The notes under the pieces were generated by a model, which was given only the letters and a program-made list of their open reading frames with translations, did not search any database and was not told the DNA's origin. The position numbers and the translations under genes are program-made. A stretch of DNA of 43,724 nucleotides from Candidatus Binatia bacterium (GTDB taxonomy: Bacteria > Desulfobacterota_B > Binatia > UBA9968 > JAJDTQ01), in contig JAJDTQ010000141.1 in assembly GCA_022827045.1 (NCBI GenBank), positions 1 through 43,724 on the forward strand. Direction: 5' to 3'. Shown here piece by piece: positions 7,111 to 20,893 of the stretch. How positions within the stretch are numbered: the first letter of the stretch is position 1; every line of letters begins with the position of its first letter.

Positions 7111-8436
7111 ATGCTTGACAGCATATGGTTGGGTGGAACCGTCATCTTTTTGTTGATCCTGGCCAACGGCTTTTTCGCCGCCGCGGAAATCGCCGTGATC
7201 GCCACGCGCAGGACCCGCATCGACCAGGTTCGCGGCAGGGGCGCGCGCTCGGCCGCGGCTCTGGGCCGGCTCAAGGAGGAGCCCGACCGGTTCCTCGCCA
7301 CGGTCCAGATCGGCATCACCTTCGTCGGCACCCTGGCTTCCGCCATCGGCGGCGCCGGGGCCATCCGGGTGCTGCAGCCGCACCTCCAGTCGCTGCCGTT
7401 CCCTTACGCGGAGACCTGGGGCAACTACGCCGCCATCCTCATCGTCGTCCTGCCCATCGCCTATCTGAGCCTGGTCCTCGGCGAGCTCGTGCCCAAGTCC
7501 CTGGCGCTGCGCTACTCCGAGCGCATCGCGTTCTTCGTGGCGCTTCCCATCGACGCCATCTCCAGGAGCACGTCGTTCCTGGTCCAGATCCTGACCCGAT
7601 CCAGCAATATGGTCCTGCGGCTGTTCGGCGGCAAGGAAACCGGCTCCGCCAGCTTCATTTCCGAGGAAGAGGTCAAGTCGCTCATCCGCGAAGGCACCGC
7701 CAAGGGGATCTTCGACGAGACCGAGAAGGAGCTGATCCACAGCGTCTTCGACTTCGTGGACACGCCGGTAAGGGCCGTGATGATCCCGCGCACCGAGATA
7801 CACGCCGTCGATATCGGGACCGAGCCCGCCGACGTCCTGGGGAACTTCGTCGAGAGCGGCTTTTCCCGCCTGCCGGTGTACGAGAACGACCTCGACCAGG
7901 TCCTGGGCATCGCCTACAACAAGGACATCCTGCGGGCGATGCAGGCCAACGAGCCCATCGACCTCCGCAACATGCTGCATCCGCCCTTCTTCGTGCCCAG
8001 CTCGCTGGCCATCAGCCAGCTCTTGAAGGACCTGCAGCGGCGGCGCATGGCCCTGGCCCTGGTGGTGAACGAGTACGGCGAGGTGGAGGGGCTGGTGACG
8101 CTGGAGGACGTCATCGAGGAAATCGTCGGCGAGATCCGCGACGAGTACGACGCCGAGGAGCGCGGCCCGGTGGAGCGGCTGCCGGACGGCTCGCTGGTGG
8201 TGTCCGGCTCCGCCCTGCTCCGGGACCTCCAGTCGGACTACGACCTGCCCTTCGAGGAGTCGGTGGACTACCACACCCTCGCCGGGTTCGTACTGGCCAA
8301 GCTGAAGCGCATACCCCGAGGCGGCGAGAAGATCGAGACCGACGGCCACCGGCTCACCATCGTCGACGTGGAAGGCCGCAGGATCGTGAAGATCCGGGTG
8401 GAAGAGAACCGGCGCCTGAACGTCGCGGTACAGTAG
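7111..8436 (+). CDS. CNNM/CBS-pair membrane protein (CorC/HlyC, 'hemolysin' family), probable ion transport
   Basis: The 441-residue protein has an N-terminal DUF21/CNNM membrane domain (about residues 1-195): the first segment is IWLGGTVIFLLILANGFFAA, then AEIAVIATRRTRI, the conserved VQIGITFVGTLASAIGG block and VVLPIAYLSLVLGELVPKSLAL. A linker (EEEVKSLIREGTAKGIFDETEKELI) leads to a CBS pair (about 225-345; VRAVMIPRTEI and GLVTLEDVIEEIVGEI) and a C-terminal CorC_HlyC domain (LDVDYHTLAGF-like block near 390, then RIVKIRV). The family is linked to Mg2+/Co2+ export and Na+-coupled transport; the older 'hemolysin' name is not functional evidence. It is transcribed alone. Its end faces hisC, which is convergent. 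Confidence 0.88.
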   Translation: MLDSIWLGGTVIFLLILANGFFAAAEIAVIATRRTRIDQVRGRGARSAAALGRLKEEPDRFLATVQIGITFVGTLASAIGGAGAIRVLQPHLQSLPFPYAETWGNYAAILIVVLPIAYLSLVLGELVPKSLALRYSERIAFFVALPIDAISRSTSFLVQILTRSSNMVLRLFGGKETGSASFISEEEVKSLIREGTAKGIFDETEKELIHSVFDFVDTPVRAVMIPRTEIHAVDIGTEPADVLGNFVESGFSRLPVYENDLDQVLGIAYNKDILRAMQANEPIDLRNMLHPPFFVPSSLAISQLLKDLQRRRMALALVVNEYGEVEGLVTLEDVIEEIVGEIRDEYDAEERGPVERLPDGSLVVSGSALLRDLQSDYDLPFEESVDYHTLAGFVLAKLKRIPRGGEKIETDGHRLTIVDVEGRRIVKIRVEENRRLNVAVQ

Positions 8437-8502
8437 CGGGCTTCGTCCCGGGCAGGCAACATTCGGTGCAGGGGCCGGTCTCAAACCCGCCCGCGCCCGC
8501 CG

Positions 8503-9582
8503 CTACGACGCCCTCTGGGTGACACCCCGGCCCCGCAGCAGGGCCTCCGTCTCCGTGAGCAGCGCGCGGATTTCCTGGGGCCTGCCCACCGTCACCCGCA
8601 TCATGTTGCAAAGCTCGGGAGTGTCGAAGAACCGCACCAGGATGCCCCTGTCCCTGAGCCCCTCGTGCAGCCAGCGGATGCTGTCGCTGCCCAGCTTCGC
8701 CATCACGAAGTTCGCCTGGGACGGTTGCACGTCGAAGCCCAGCTTGCGCAGGCCCCGGATCAGCGTCTTGCGGGTGCGCTGGATCCGCCCGACGTTCCGC
8801 CTCATCCACTCCACGTCTTCCAGGGCCGCCAGCGCAGCCGTCAGGCTCAGGCGGCAGAGGTTGTAGGAATCCTTGACCTTGAGCATGTTGCGCACGATAT
8901 CCTCGCTGCCGAAAGCCAGCCCCACGCGCATTCCCGCCAACGAGAAGGCCTTGGAGAAGGTGCGCAGCACCACCAGGTTGGGAAATCGCTTGACCAGCGC
9001 AATGGCGCTTTCGTCCGTGTCCGCGAAGTCGATGTAGGCCTCGTCCACGATCAGCAAACCGGCCACCGAACGCGCCAGCCGGGCGATCTCGCTCACCGGC
9101 TCCAGGGTCCCCGAGGGAGCGTTGGGATTGCACAGGATGGTCACCTTGCTCGACTGGGAGTAGAGCGGCGCCGGTATGGCGAAGTCGTCCGGATAGGGAA
9201 CCGTGAGGCTCTCACCGCCCTGGATGGCGATCAGCGTCTCGTACAAACTGTAGGTAGGGACCGGGTAGGACACACAATCGCCCTCGCCCACGTAGCAGCG
9301 CATCAGAATCGACAGTAACTCGTCCGAGCCGTTGCCCGCCATGACGTTCTCCGTCCGGACGTTGTAGAGGACGGCGGCGCGTTTCCGCAGCTCCAATGCC
9401 ACGGGATCGGGATAGAGGCGCAGGGACGAGGTGAGCTCCCTGCGAACGGCCGCCGACACCCGCGGGGACGGCGGATAGGGGTTCTCATTGGTGTTGAGCT
9501 TGATGAGGTCGGCCCGCTTGGGCTGCTCTCCCGGCGTGTAACCTTCCAGTTCTTCGATGTTTTTTCTGAGGAGAGACTGCAT
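8503..9582 (-). CDS. hisC: Histidinol-phosphate aminotransferase
   Basis: HisC is a PLP enzyme of histidine synthesis that converts imidazole-acetol phosphate to histidinol phosphate with glutamate as amino donor. The 359-residue product begins MQSLLRKNIEELEGYTPGEQP and has KLNTNENPYPPSP, NGSDELL, CNPNAPSGT, IVDEAYIDF and RTFSKAFSLAGMRVG, where K211 is the PLP lysine. C-terminal SQANFVMAKL and RVTVGRPQEI fit the family. It is alone, away from other his genes. A good promoter lies so close that transcription would start near the A of the ATG, and no ribosome site is visible. An aromatic aminotransferase or CobD-like role is possible but less likely. Confidence 0.88.
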   Translation of the reverse strand: MQSLLRKNIEELEGYTPGEQPKRADLIKLNTNENPYPPSPRVSAAVRRELTSSLRLYPDPVALELRKRAAVLYNVRTENVMAGNGSDELLSILMRCYVGEGDCVSYPVPTYSLYETLIAIQGGESLTVPYPDDFAIPAPLYSQSSKVTILCNPNAPSGTLEPVSEIARLARSVAGLLIVDEAYIDFADTDESAIALVKRFPNLVVLRTFSKAFSLAGMRVGLAFGSEDIVRNMLKVKDSYNLCRLSLTAALAALEDVEWMRRNVGRIQRTRKTLIRGLRKLGFDVQPSQANFVMAKLGSDSIRWLHEGLRDRGILVRFFDTPELCNMMRVTVGRPQEIRALLTETEALLRGRGVTQRAS

Positions 9583-9588
9583 CCGGGA

Positions 9589-9617
9589 ATTCTAGCCAGC
9601 CCCGGCGGGCATTGCAA
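9589..9617 (-). promoter_or_regulatory. Promoter of hisC, positioned for a leaderless mRNA
   Basis: On the minus strand TTGCAA (9612-9617) and TAGAAT (9589-9594) have the ideal 17-bp spacing; the -10 matches 5 of 6 consensus bases. Only six bases separate the -10 from the hisC ATG at 9582, so the +1 should fall at or beside the start codon. Confidence 0.65.
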
Positions 9618-9702
9618 ATCGTTCCCGGCGCGAGATGCTTTGAAACAGCGTGTCGCCCACGCGGCAAGAGGAAGCGGTCTGATGTCACGGGTGTGACCGT
9701 GG

Positions 9703-10017
9703 TCAGGGAATCAACTTCACCAAAGTAACCGTCAGGCCGACGATGCCGGCCCCCATGAGCCAGAGATGGCGATAGATTTCCGCCTTGAACTCGGCAATGT
9801 CGGCCTTGATCTCCGTCTTGAAGTCGGCGAACTCAGTCCTCAATCCGGAAAAATCGGTCCTCAACTCGCCAATGTCGGCCTTGAGCGCGAGAGTGTCGCC
9901 CTTGGTGGCTACGTTCTCGCCAATGGCATCGCCCACGGTGGCAACGACGGCCTCCGCCTGGCTGTCGTCGAAACCGGCCTGCTTGAGTGCCTTGACGGCT
10001 TTGTGGGTGTCGAACAT
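9703..10017 (-). CDS. Small coiled-coil protein with C-terminal membrane anchor (DUF1640/CCDC90-like)
   Basis: The 104-residue product starts MFDTHKAVKALKQAGFDDSQAEAVV, a helical head resembling DUF1640/CCDC90 proteins. A heptad-like run follows (ADIGELRTDFSGLRTEFADFKTEIKADIAEFKAEI), and then a single hydrophobic segment near the C-terminus (LWLMGAGIVGLTVTLVKL). ATG 10017 is preferred over the in-frame ATG at 10029 because GGAAG lies six bases before it. Function unknown; homologues are often near toxin-antitoxin or mobile regions, but none is visible here. A 163-bp palindromic element separates it from clpB. Confidence 0.65.
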   Translation of the reverse strand: MFDTHKAVKALKQAGFDDSQAEAVVATVGDAIGENVATKGDTLALKADIGELRTDFSGLRTEFADFKTEIKADIAEFKAEIYRHLWLMGAGIVGLTVTLVKLIP

Positions 10018-10125
10018 GAGCACTTCCATAAACGCCCGCCCACCATATCAGCCGTCCCGGATCTTGTCCATACCCGATCGATCGTTCCAGCCCGTTCTCA
10101 ACGACTCGCACAGGCTTTCCCTCCC

Positions 10126-10285
10126 TAGTGTCCTGTCCCACGTAATTCTTTACCGATCTGCTGGTCTTTCTCGTCGTCGGCTGCGTTGCTCTTCCTCGCC
10201 TGGTGCCCGCCACTGCTCGTCATCGCGCCTTGCCGACAACAAGAAATCCGGCGCATCTCGGTAAAGAATTACGTGGGACAGGACA

Positions 10286-10288
<3 letters not shown>
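10126..10288. mobile_element. Palindromic 163-bp element, copy A (IS630-like MITE)
   Basis: The element is bounded by TA within CTAG at both sides. Its terminal 31 bp (10126-10156 and 10258-10288) are perfectly complementary; the inner 18 bases of the left arm are CACGTAATTCTTTACCGA. The core of about 100 bp includes TGCGTTGCTCTTCCTCG and GCGCCTTGCCGAC and extends the pairing imperfectly, so the whole unit can fold as one hairpin. The end overlaps the clpB stop codon. No transposase is encoded; frames across it are spurious. Confidence 0.9.
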
Positions 10289-12898
<2,610 letters not shown>

Positions 12899-12927
12899 GA
12901 TTCCTCCGGATTTCCGGTAGTCTAAAA

Positions 12928-12955
12928 AATCTAGGTACGGATCTGCCAAAGTCAA
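12928..12955 (-). promoter_or_regulatory. Candidate sigma70 promoter of clpB
   Basis: On the minus strand TTGACT (12950-12955) and TAGATT (12928-12933) are 16 bp apart, with the -10 about 30 nt upstream of the clpB ATG. It matches housekeeping rather than heat-shock consensus. Confidence 0.5.
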
Positions 12956-13052
12956 CGCGAAACGCGGCCACGCCGGTCGGAGCAAGGGCCCAGGCAATGT
13001 ACAAGGTTTCTGGTTCGGGGACGGTATTTCTGCTATCTACCCAACCGGAGCC

Positions 13053-14216
<1,164 letters not shown>

Positions 14217-14241
14217 CGGTACCGCCGCGACGATCATAACC

Positions 14242-14266
14242 GTAGGGGCGACCGGCGGTCGCCCTA
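14242..14266. repeat. GTAGGGGCGACC / GGTCGCCC palindromic repeat
   Basis: The bioF-bioA gap holds GGGCGACC and GGTCGCCC around a 2-base loop, in a GTAGGG...CCTA frame. The same small palindrome occurs at 25920-25945 and nested inside element copy E at 41145-41168. Confidence 0.65.
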
Positions 14267-14293
14267 AACCTGAGCCCGATTCCGGACGAATAC

Positions 14294-16374
<2,081 letters not shown>

Positions 16375-16375
16375 G

Positions 16376-16391
16376 CGTGGGACAGGACACT
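16376..16391. mobile_element. Terminal fragment of the palindromic element family
   Basis: CGTGGGACAGGACACT matches the outer right arm of copy A exactly, but the other arm and the core are absent. It lies between the converging bioD and larC stops and is probably a deletion scar. Confidence 0.6.
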
Positions 16392-16393
16392 GG

Positions 16394-17566
16394 CTAACGC
16401 CCAGCGCCGTGGAAGCAGCGGGTAACCTCGTCGTAGACGGCCTTCAACGGCACCTTCTTCGACGCCGCAACCTTCCGCGCCTCGTCGTACTCCGGCGTCG
16501 CCCGCTTCCCGCCGCCAAGCTCCTCCGCGACTTTCACCGTGAGGGTGCCGAAACGGGTCTTGAGCTTTTGTGTGCTGCGCCGCAACACCAGCCGCTCCAC
16601 CGCGTAGCACCGCACACCAAGGGTCGATGTCTCCCGCAGCACGATCCCGGCGAGCGCGTCCCTGAGCTCGGGCTCCGCGACGATGCGCAACAACGTGCCC
16701 GGCCGGTTCTTCTTCATCTGGACCGGCGACAGCGTCACGTCGCGGGCGCCGGCGGCGAACAAGAGGTCCAGCACGTAGTCGTAGATCTCCGGGTTCATGT
16801 CGTCGATGTGGGTCTCCATCACGAGCATGCGGTCGCGGACCAGCGCGGGCTCGGCCTCTCCCAGCACGATCCGCAGGACATTGGGCCGGTCGGGGAACTC
16901 CAGCGTGCCCGCGCCGTAACCCGTACCATCGATACACATGGCCGGAGCCTCGCCCTTCCGCGAAACGAGGGCCGAAAGGATGGCCGCACCCGTGGGGGTG
17001 ACGTTCTCAGCTTCCAGACGCGCGTCCTCGACCGGAAAACCCTTCAGCAACTCCAGTGTCGCCGGCGCCGGAACCGGCAGCACGCCGTGCAGCGAACGGG
17101 TCAGGCCCCGGCCCAGCGGCACCGCGGAACAGGCGAAGGCATCGATGTCCAGATGACACGTTGCGATGGCGACGGCGACGACATCAACGATGGAGTCCAC
17201 CGCCCCGACCTCGTGGAAATGAACGTCCTCCGGCGAGATGCCGTGGACCTTCGCCTCGGCCTCGGCCAGTTTCGAGAAGATCGCGATGGCGCGGGCCTTC
17301 ACGTCCGCGGACAGCCCGCTCCGCTGGATCAGCCGGCGGATGCCGGACCAGCGCCGTCCGGGCTGGCTCTTCCCGGCAATGACCTGGAACCGAACCGCCC
17401 GGATGCCGTTGACGCTCTTCCTCCCCACCCGGATGCGGAAATCGACGCCCTGGAGCTTGTCCAGCTCCTCCCGGAGGCGCCGACGCTGCACCCCCAGGTC
17501 CAGAAGCGCCGCCGCCGTCATGTCTCCGCTGATCCCGGAGATGAGATCGAGGTACGCGATTCTCAT
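16394..17566 (-). CDS. larC: LarC-type nickel insertion protein (nickel-pincer cofactor)
   Basis: LarC inserts nickel into the pincer cofactor of lactate racemase-type enzymes, using CTP. The 390-residue protein starts MRIAYLDLISGISGDMTAAALLD and has VHFHEVGAVDSIVDVV, the family signature, then NVTPTGAAIL, GYGAGTLEFPDRPNVLR, METHIDDMNPEIYDYV and the C-terminal PEYDEARKVAASKKVPLKAVYDEV. The gene is one continuous frame; in some lactobacilli larC is split by a programmed frameshift. No larA, larB or larE is visible here, so its client is unknown. It points away from the tRNA gene. Confidence 0.9.
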   Translation of the reverse strand: MRIAYLDLISGISGDMTAAALLDLGVQRRRLREELDKLQGVDFRIRVGRKSVNGIRAVRFQVIAGKSQPGRRWSGIRRLIQRSGLSADVKARAIAIFSKLAEAEAKVHGISPEDVHFHEVGAVDSIVDVVAVAIATCHLDIDAFACSAVPLGRGLTRSLHGVLPVPAPATLELLKGFPVEDARLEAENVTPTGAAILSALVSRKGEAPAMCIDGTGYGAGTLEFPDRPNVLRIVLGEAEPALVRDRMLVMETHIDDMNPEIYDYVLDLLFAAGARDVTLSPVQMKKNRPGTLLRIVAEPELRDALAGIVLRETSTLGVRCYAVERLVLRRSTQKLKTRFGTLTVKVAEELGGGKRATPEYDEARKVAASKKVPLKAVYDEVTRCFHGAGR

Positions 17567-17621
17567 ATTGAAGGCAGGCGTACGAAACTCGCTGGCGGCG
17601 TGTCAAGGGTACGGATGCGCG

Positions 17622-17650
17622 TTTACTTGCGGATCGATGAGTGCTACCTT
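17622..17650 (+). promoter_or_regulatory. Possible promoter of the tRNA-Ala gene
   Basis: TTTACT (17622-17627) and TACCTT (17645-17650) lie 17 bp apart, and the -10 ends 19 bases before the mature tRNA. Consensus match is moderate. Confidence 0.4.
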
Positions 17651-17669
17651 GGAGGTCTGCAAGCAGCGT

Positions 17670-17745
17670 GGGGCCGTAGCTCAGCTGGGAGAGCGCTAGG
17701 TTCGCAATCTAGAGGTCGTGGGTTCGATCCCCATCGGCTCCACCA
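17670..17745 (+). tRNA. tRNA-Ala (anticodon CGC)
   Basis: The 76-nt gene folds as a normal cloverleaf: acceptor stem 17670-17676 with 17735-17741, D arm GCTC/GAGC, anticodon stem CTAGG/TCTAG with loop TTCGCAA, T arm with TTCGATC loop, and encoded ACCA at 17742-17745. The anticodon CGC (17703-17705) reads GCG. The acceptor stem has the G3:U70 pair that identifies alanine tRNAs, confirming the identity independently of the anticodon. Confidence 0.96.
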
Positions 17746-17755
17746 CCCCCAACCC

Positions 17756-18388
17756 TCAAGTTCCGCAACATGTGCCGCCGGTTCGGGATTGTTTCTTCGG
17801 TGCAGGCGTCCTTCTTCTCCTGGCCGTCATGCGCGCCGTTTGCCGGGTGATGGCCCGCTGGATGCGGTCGCCATGTTGTCCGAACAACTCCCCTTGCGGC
17901 AGGTCGCCGTGCATGACCAGGAGCCGGTCCATGGCTGCTGCATGGCCTTCCAGTGTGCCGTCCGCCCGGATATGTCGGACGGCGACGCCCCGGACGTCGA
18001 GGGCCTGCGCCACCAACAGGGTCCGGTGGCATTCCAGCGGCTCCTTCTCCGCGCACATTATCGCGACGCCGTGGTCGGCCGCGTCGTGAATGAGCCGCTC
18101 CAGTCCCCGTTGAAACACGGGAGTGGCCGCGACACGATCGTAGCGAATCCGCCCGTTCTCGTAGCATGCCGGGTCATCCGGGCGTCCGCCCAACTCGCGC
18201 CCAAGGTACACGTATTCGATGCTGTATGAGACCAGGCCGCGCGCCAGCGACTCGCGGTTGAACTGCGGATTGAAGCGGCTGTACGGCGTCGAACGGACAT
18301 CAGCCACCTTTCCAACACCGTGGCGCTCCAAGAGGCCGACGAAGAATTCGATGGCATGGGTGGAATGGCCGATGGTAAACATGCTCAT
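17756..18388 (-). CDS. DUF488 family protein
   Basis: The 210-residue protein starts MSMFTIGHSTHAIEFFVGLLERHGV and continues VADVRSTPYSRFNPQFN, YLGRELGGRP and ALMCAEKEPLECHRTLLVAQAL-like sequence (actual IMCAEKEPLECHRTLLVA). These are the DUF488 hallmarks: a TIGHS N-terminus, the D-V-R-x3-S block, and the C-x-E-x3-x-C-H-R motif. Biochemical function is unknown to me. I chose ATG 18388 (or 18382) since the domain begins there; the frame extends upstream only as non-homologous sequence. It ends 11 bp from the tRNA-Ala gene, on the opposite strand. Confidence 0.82.
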   Translation of the reverse strand: MSMFTIGHSTHAIEFFVGLLERHGVGKVADVRSTPYSRFNPQFNRESLARGLVSYSIEYVYLGRELGGRPDDPACYENGRIRYDRVAATPVFQRGLERLIHDAADHGVAIMCAEKEPLECHRTLLVAQALDVRGVAVRHIRADGTLEGHAAAMDRLLVMHGDLPQGELFGQHGDRIQRAITRQTARMTARRRRTPAPKKQSRTGGTCCGT

Positions 18389-18530
18389 GGTAACGGTCCA
18401 TCCATACCACTGCCGGCGGGTTGGCTGCCATAAGGCGAGACCGCGGACGCCCCTCGCCCAAACCTCTCGTTTCATGTATCGTGGCTCTCGGATCGACTGA
18501 ACCATCCTACTGGCCACCAGGAGGAATCCC

Positions 18531-19700
18531 ATGAGCAACCTTCGAGGCAAGTATGCCATCGCCGGGGTCGGGCACAGCAAGCTCGGCAAGGTGCCCGAGA
18601 TGGGTCCCATCGGGATGTTCGCGGTGGCGGCGCGAAACGCCATTGCGGACGCGGGGCTGACCAAGGCGGACGTGGACGGGCTGATCACGCGGGGGCCGGA
18701 CGACGTCTATTGCCATCACCAGCGGGTGGGCGAGGCGCTGGGCCTGAACGTCACCTACAGCACGTCGACGGACAACGGCGGCGCGAGCCAGGTGCTGGGG
18801 GTGGCCATGGCCTGCATGGCCATCGACGCGGGGCTCTGCAACACGGCCGTGGTGGGGTTCGGGCGGGATACCTGGTCGCGCACGCACCGCACCGAGGCCG
18901 CACGCAAGCGGGTGAACATCGGCATTCAGAACCAGGGAGAGTTCGGGCCGGAGTTCGGCTGGTTCGGCGCTCCGTCCAACTACGCGGTGTCGGCCCGGCG
19001 CCACATGAAGCTCTACGGCACCACCAAGGAGCAACTGGGCCACATCGCGGTGGCGTTCCGGGAGCACGCGAGCCGGAACCCCAACGCCTTCTTCCAGAAA
19101 CCGTTGACTATCGAGGAGTACCTGGGCGCCCGGATGATCGTCGATCCGCTTTGCCTCTACGACTGCAGCATCTACATCGACGGCGCCGCCGCGGTGGTGG
19201 TGACCTCGGCGGAGCGCGCCAGGGACCTCAAGAATCCGCCGGCCTATGTCATGGGCTTCGGATTCGGCAACCGTCTAAGCGGCTGGTTCGAGGAGAGCAA
19301 CATGCTCACCACCGGAGCCAAGGAGGCCGGCGAGGCGGCCTACCGCATGGCCGGCATCGGCCCCGACGATGTGGACACCGCCCAGCTCTACGACTGCTTC
19401 ACCCAGATGGTGCTGCTGCAGCTCGAGGATTACGGCTTCTGCGGGAAGGGCGAGGGCGGCCCCTTCGCCGCCTCCGGGGCCCTCAGGCTGGGCGGCCGGC
19501 TGCCCACCAACACTTCGGGCGGGCAGCTCTCGGAGGGCCATACCGAGGGCATGCTGCAGATCGTCGAGGGCGTCCGGCAGGTCCGTCACGAGCATGGCCC
19601 GGACCGGCAGGTGAAGGACGCCGAGATAGCCCTGGTCAGCGGCCATGGCGGCAACACCGCCTGCCAGTCCGCCATGATCCTCGCAAGACAAGCGTCATGA
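18531..19700 (+). CDS. Thiolase-like / lipid-transfer (SCP2-thiolase, Ltp2-like) protein
   Basis: The 389-residue protein starts MSNLRGKYAIAGVGHSKLGKVPEM and follows the SCP2-thiolase fold: AVAARNAIADAGLTKADVDGLI, YSTSTDNGGASQVLGVAMACMAI, the loop region LYDCSIYIDGAAAVVV, VDTAQLYDCFTQMVL, and GGRLPTNTSGGQLSEGHTEG. The usual nucleophilic cysteine (about position 84-85) is replaced in DNGGASQ. That is what is seen in Ltp2-type retro-aldolases, which work with a DUF35 partner on CoA-thioester side chains. The next gene is exactly such a DUF35 protein, overlapping by four bases. AGGAGG stands before the ATG. Calling it a thiolase would overstate the evidence; an aldolase or acyl-CoA-binding role is as likely. 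Confidence 0.85.
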   Translation: MSNLRGKYAIAGVGHSKLGKVPEMGPIGMFAVAARNAIADAGLTKADVDGLITRGPDDVYCHHQRVGEALGLNVTYSTSTDNGGASQVLGVAMACMAIDAGLCNTAVVGFGRDTWSRTHRTEAARKRVNIGIQNQGEFGPEFGWFGAPSNYAVSARRHMKLYGTTKEQLGHIAVAFREHASRNPNAFFQKPLTIEEYLGARMIVDPLCLYDCSIYIDGAAAVVVTSAERARDLKNPPAYVMGFGFGNRLSGWFEESNMLTTGAKEAGEAAYRMAGIGPDDVDTAQLYDCFTQMVLLQLEDYGFCGKGEGGPFAASGALRLGGRLPTNTSGGQLSEGHTEGMLQIVEGVRQVRHEHGPDRQVKDAEIALVSGHGGNTACQSAMILARQAS

Positions 19701-20107
19701 GCGAGTACGCCAAGCCGTTGCCGTATCCCACGGTGGAGTCCGAGCCCTTCTGGGAGGGCTGCAAGCGCCACGAGCTGCTGTTGCCGCAGTGCCGCCAATG
19801 CGGCGGCTACTGGTTCCCGCCGGGCTCCACCTGCCCGCACTGCTGGAGCACGGAGTGGGACTGGAAGAAGGCTTCCGGGCGCGGCAGGATCCACTCCTTC
19901 GGCGTCTATCATCGGGTGTACCACCCGGGCTTCGAGGGCGAGGTACCCTACGTGTTCGCGGTCATTCAACTGGACGAAGGGCCGCGGATGGTAAGTAACG
20001 TGGTGAACGAGTCGCCGGACAGGCTCGAATGCGACCAACCGGTGGAGGTGGTGTTCGAGGACGTCACCGAGGACGTGACGCTCTACAAGTTCATGCCGGC
20101 CGCGTAG
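19697..20107 (+). CDS. DUF35 / OB-fold nucleic-acid-binding-like partner protein with zinc ribbon
   Basis: The 136-residue product has an N-terminal helix (MSEYAKPLPYPTVESEPFWEGCKRHEL) and a rubredoxin-like zinc ribbon with C32-x2-C35 and C46-x2-C49 (LPQCRQCGGYWFPP, CPHCWS). An OB fold follows (GRGRIHSFGVYHRVYHPGF, PYVFAVIQLDEGPRMVSNVV). DUF35 proteins form complexes with thiolase-like proteins; in steroid degradation the pair is an aldolase. The ATG overlaps the TGA of the thiolase-like gene, so the two should be made together. A longer open frame reaching far upstream is only a shadow of the preceding gene. Confidence 0.88.
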   Translation: MSEYAKPLPYPTVESEPFWEGCKRHELLLPQCRQCGGYWFPPGSTCPHCWSTEWDWKKASGRGRIHSFGVYHRVYHPGFEGEVPYVFAVIQLDEGPRMVSNVVNESPDRLECDQPVEVVFEDVTEDVTLYKFMPAA

Positions 20108-20140
20108 GGACGGGTTTCAACCCCGCCCGTGCGCCGCACT

Positions 20141-20214
20141 AGGAGTCTGTCCGAGTAGTCAAACACAACCCCTCTCCCTCTGGGAGAGGGTGGCCGAAGG
20201 CCGGGTGAGGGCCT
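20141..20214. repeat. 74-bp GGGAGAGGG hairpin repeat, copy 1
   Basis: It begins GGAGTCTGTCCGAGTAGTC and contains CCTCTCCC-TCT-GGGAGAGG and the small palindrome GGCCGAAGGCC. A near-identical copy lies inverted at 30151-30224. Here it sits between two converging genes, and the SYLF gene's stop overlaps its end, so it may act as a terminator. Confidence 0.8.
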
Positions 20215-20893
20215 AGCGCGACGCTTTGGCGAGGACCCGGATCAGGTCGTCCGCCTGCGGGTTCTTGTGCTTTCTTCGGAGCAGGATATCCCGGGGAGAG
20301 ATCTTGGTCTGTCCGTAGTAGGTCTGATTGTCGGCCCGGTTGACCACCACCACCCCGCCCTCGATGGTGAGACCCGCGAATATTCCCTTGACGCGGGAGA
20401 ACGAAAAGATGTCGAAGATCTCGGCCTTGGCCCCGATCCCTTCGGGACCCACGCTGATGCTGGCGTCGGCGCCGAGCTGGAACTTGTCGTTGAGGAATCT
20501 CCTCAGGCCTCGGTCGGTCATGATCATGAGGATGACCTGCCCGCCGGCGGCGCCGAACTGGAGGCCGAAAGAAGCGGAACCCACGTCGTAGAAGGCGGGA
20601 TAACTCCACGTGCCCGCGGCGTCCTGGGCCAGCAACACGCCCCTGCCCCCGGAGCCGCCGAAAAAGAACCCTCCCCTGACCAGCACCGGCATGATGAGAA
20701 GCCCCTTGGCGTAACGAACATTCTGCCGGAACCACGTCATCCGCGGATCCCTCTCGAAGTCACGGAACGTGAACTGGGCCTTCGTCACCCTCTGAGCCAG
20801 GTCTTCCTCGGTGACCTGCTGCGCGCTCGACGGGACGGCGAACAACGAAGCAAACAGGAACAAGAGCGCGAGGGATACCAGGAACCTTTTCAT
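20213..20893 (-). CDS. SYLF-domain (Ysc84-type) secreted lipid-binding protein
   Basis: The 226-residue protein has an N-terminal signal sequence (MKRFLVSLALLFLFASLFA, cleavage likely near SSAQQ), so it is probably exported. The SYLF/Ysc84 domain fills the rest: KGLLIMPVLVRGGFFFGGSGGRGVLLAQD, FGLQFGAAGGQVILMIMTDRGLRRFL, GADASISVGPEGIGAKAEI and IEGGVVVVNRADNQTYYG. SYLF domains bind phosphoinositides in eukaryotes; the bacterial role is not established. ATG 20893 is preferred over ATG 20908 because GAGAGG lies seven bases before it. It is transcribed alone. Confidence 0.85.
   Translation of the reverse strand: MKRFLVSLALLFLFASLFAVPSSAQQVTEEDLAQRVTKAQFTFRDFERDPRMTWFRQNVRYAKGLLIMPVLVRGGFFFGGSGGRGVLLAQDAAGTWSYPAFYDVGSASFGLQFGAAGGQVILMIMTDRGLRRFLNDKFQLGADASISVGPEGIGAKAEIFDIFSFSRVKGIFAGLTIEGGVVVVNRADNQTYYGQTKISPRDILLRRKHKNPQADDLIRVLAKASR

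Noticed and set aside
12899..13052. Heat-shock CIRCE element or BirA operator between clpB and bioF
   Set aside because: I looked for the TTAGCACTC inverted repeat and for a biotin operator palindrome and saw neither.
18710..19696. Upstream part of a long frame ending in the DUF35 gene
   Set aside because: It is the shadow of the thiolase-like gene in another frame; the DUF35 start is the ATG overlapping the thiolase stop.
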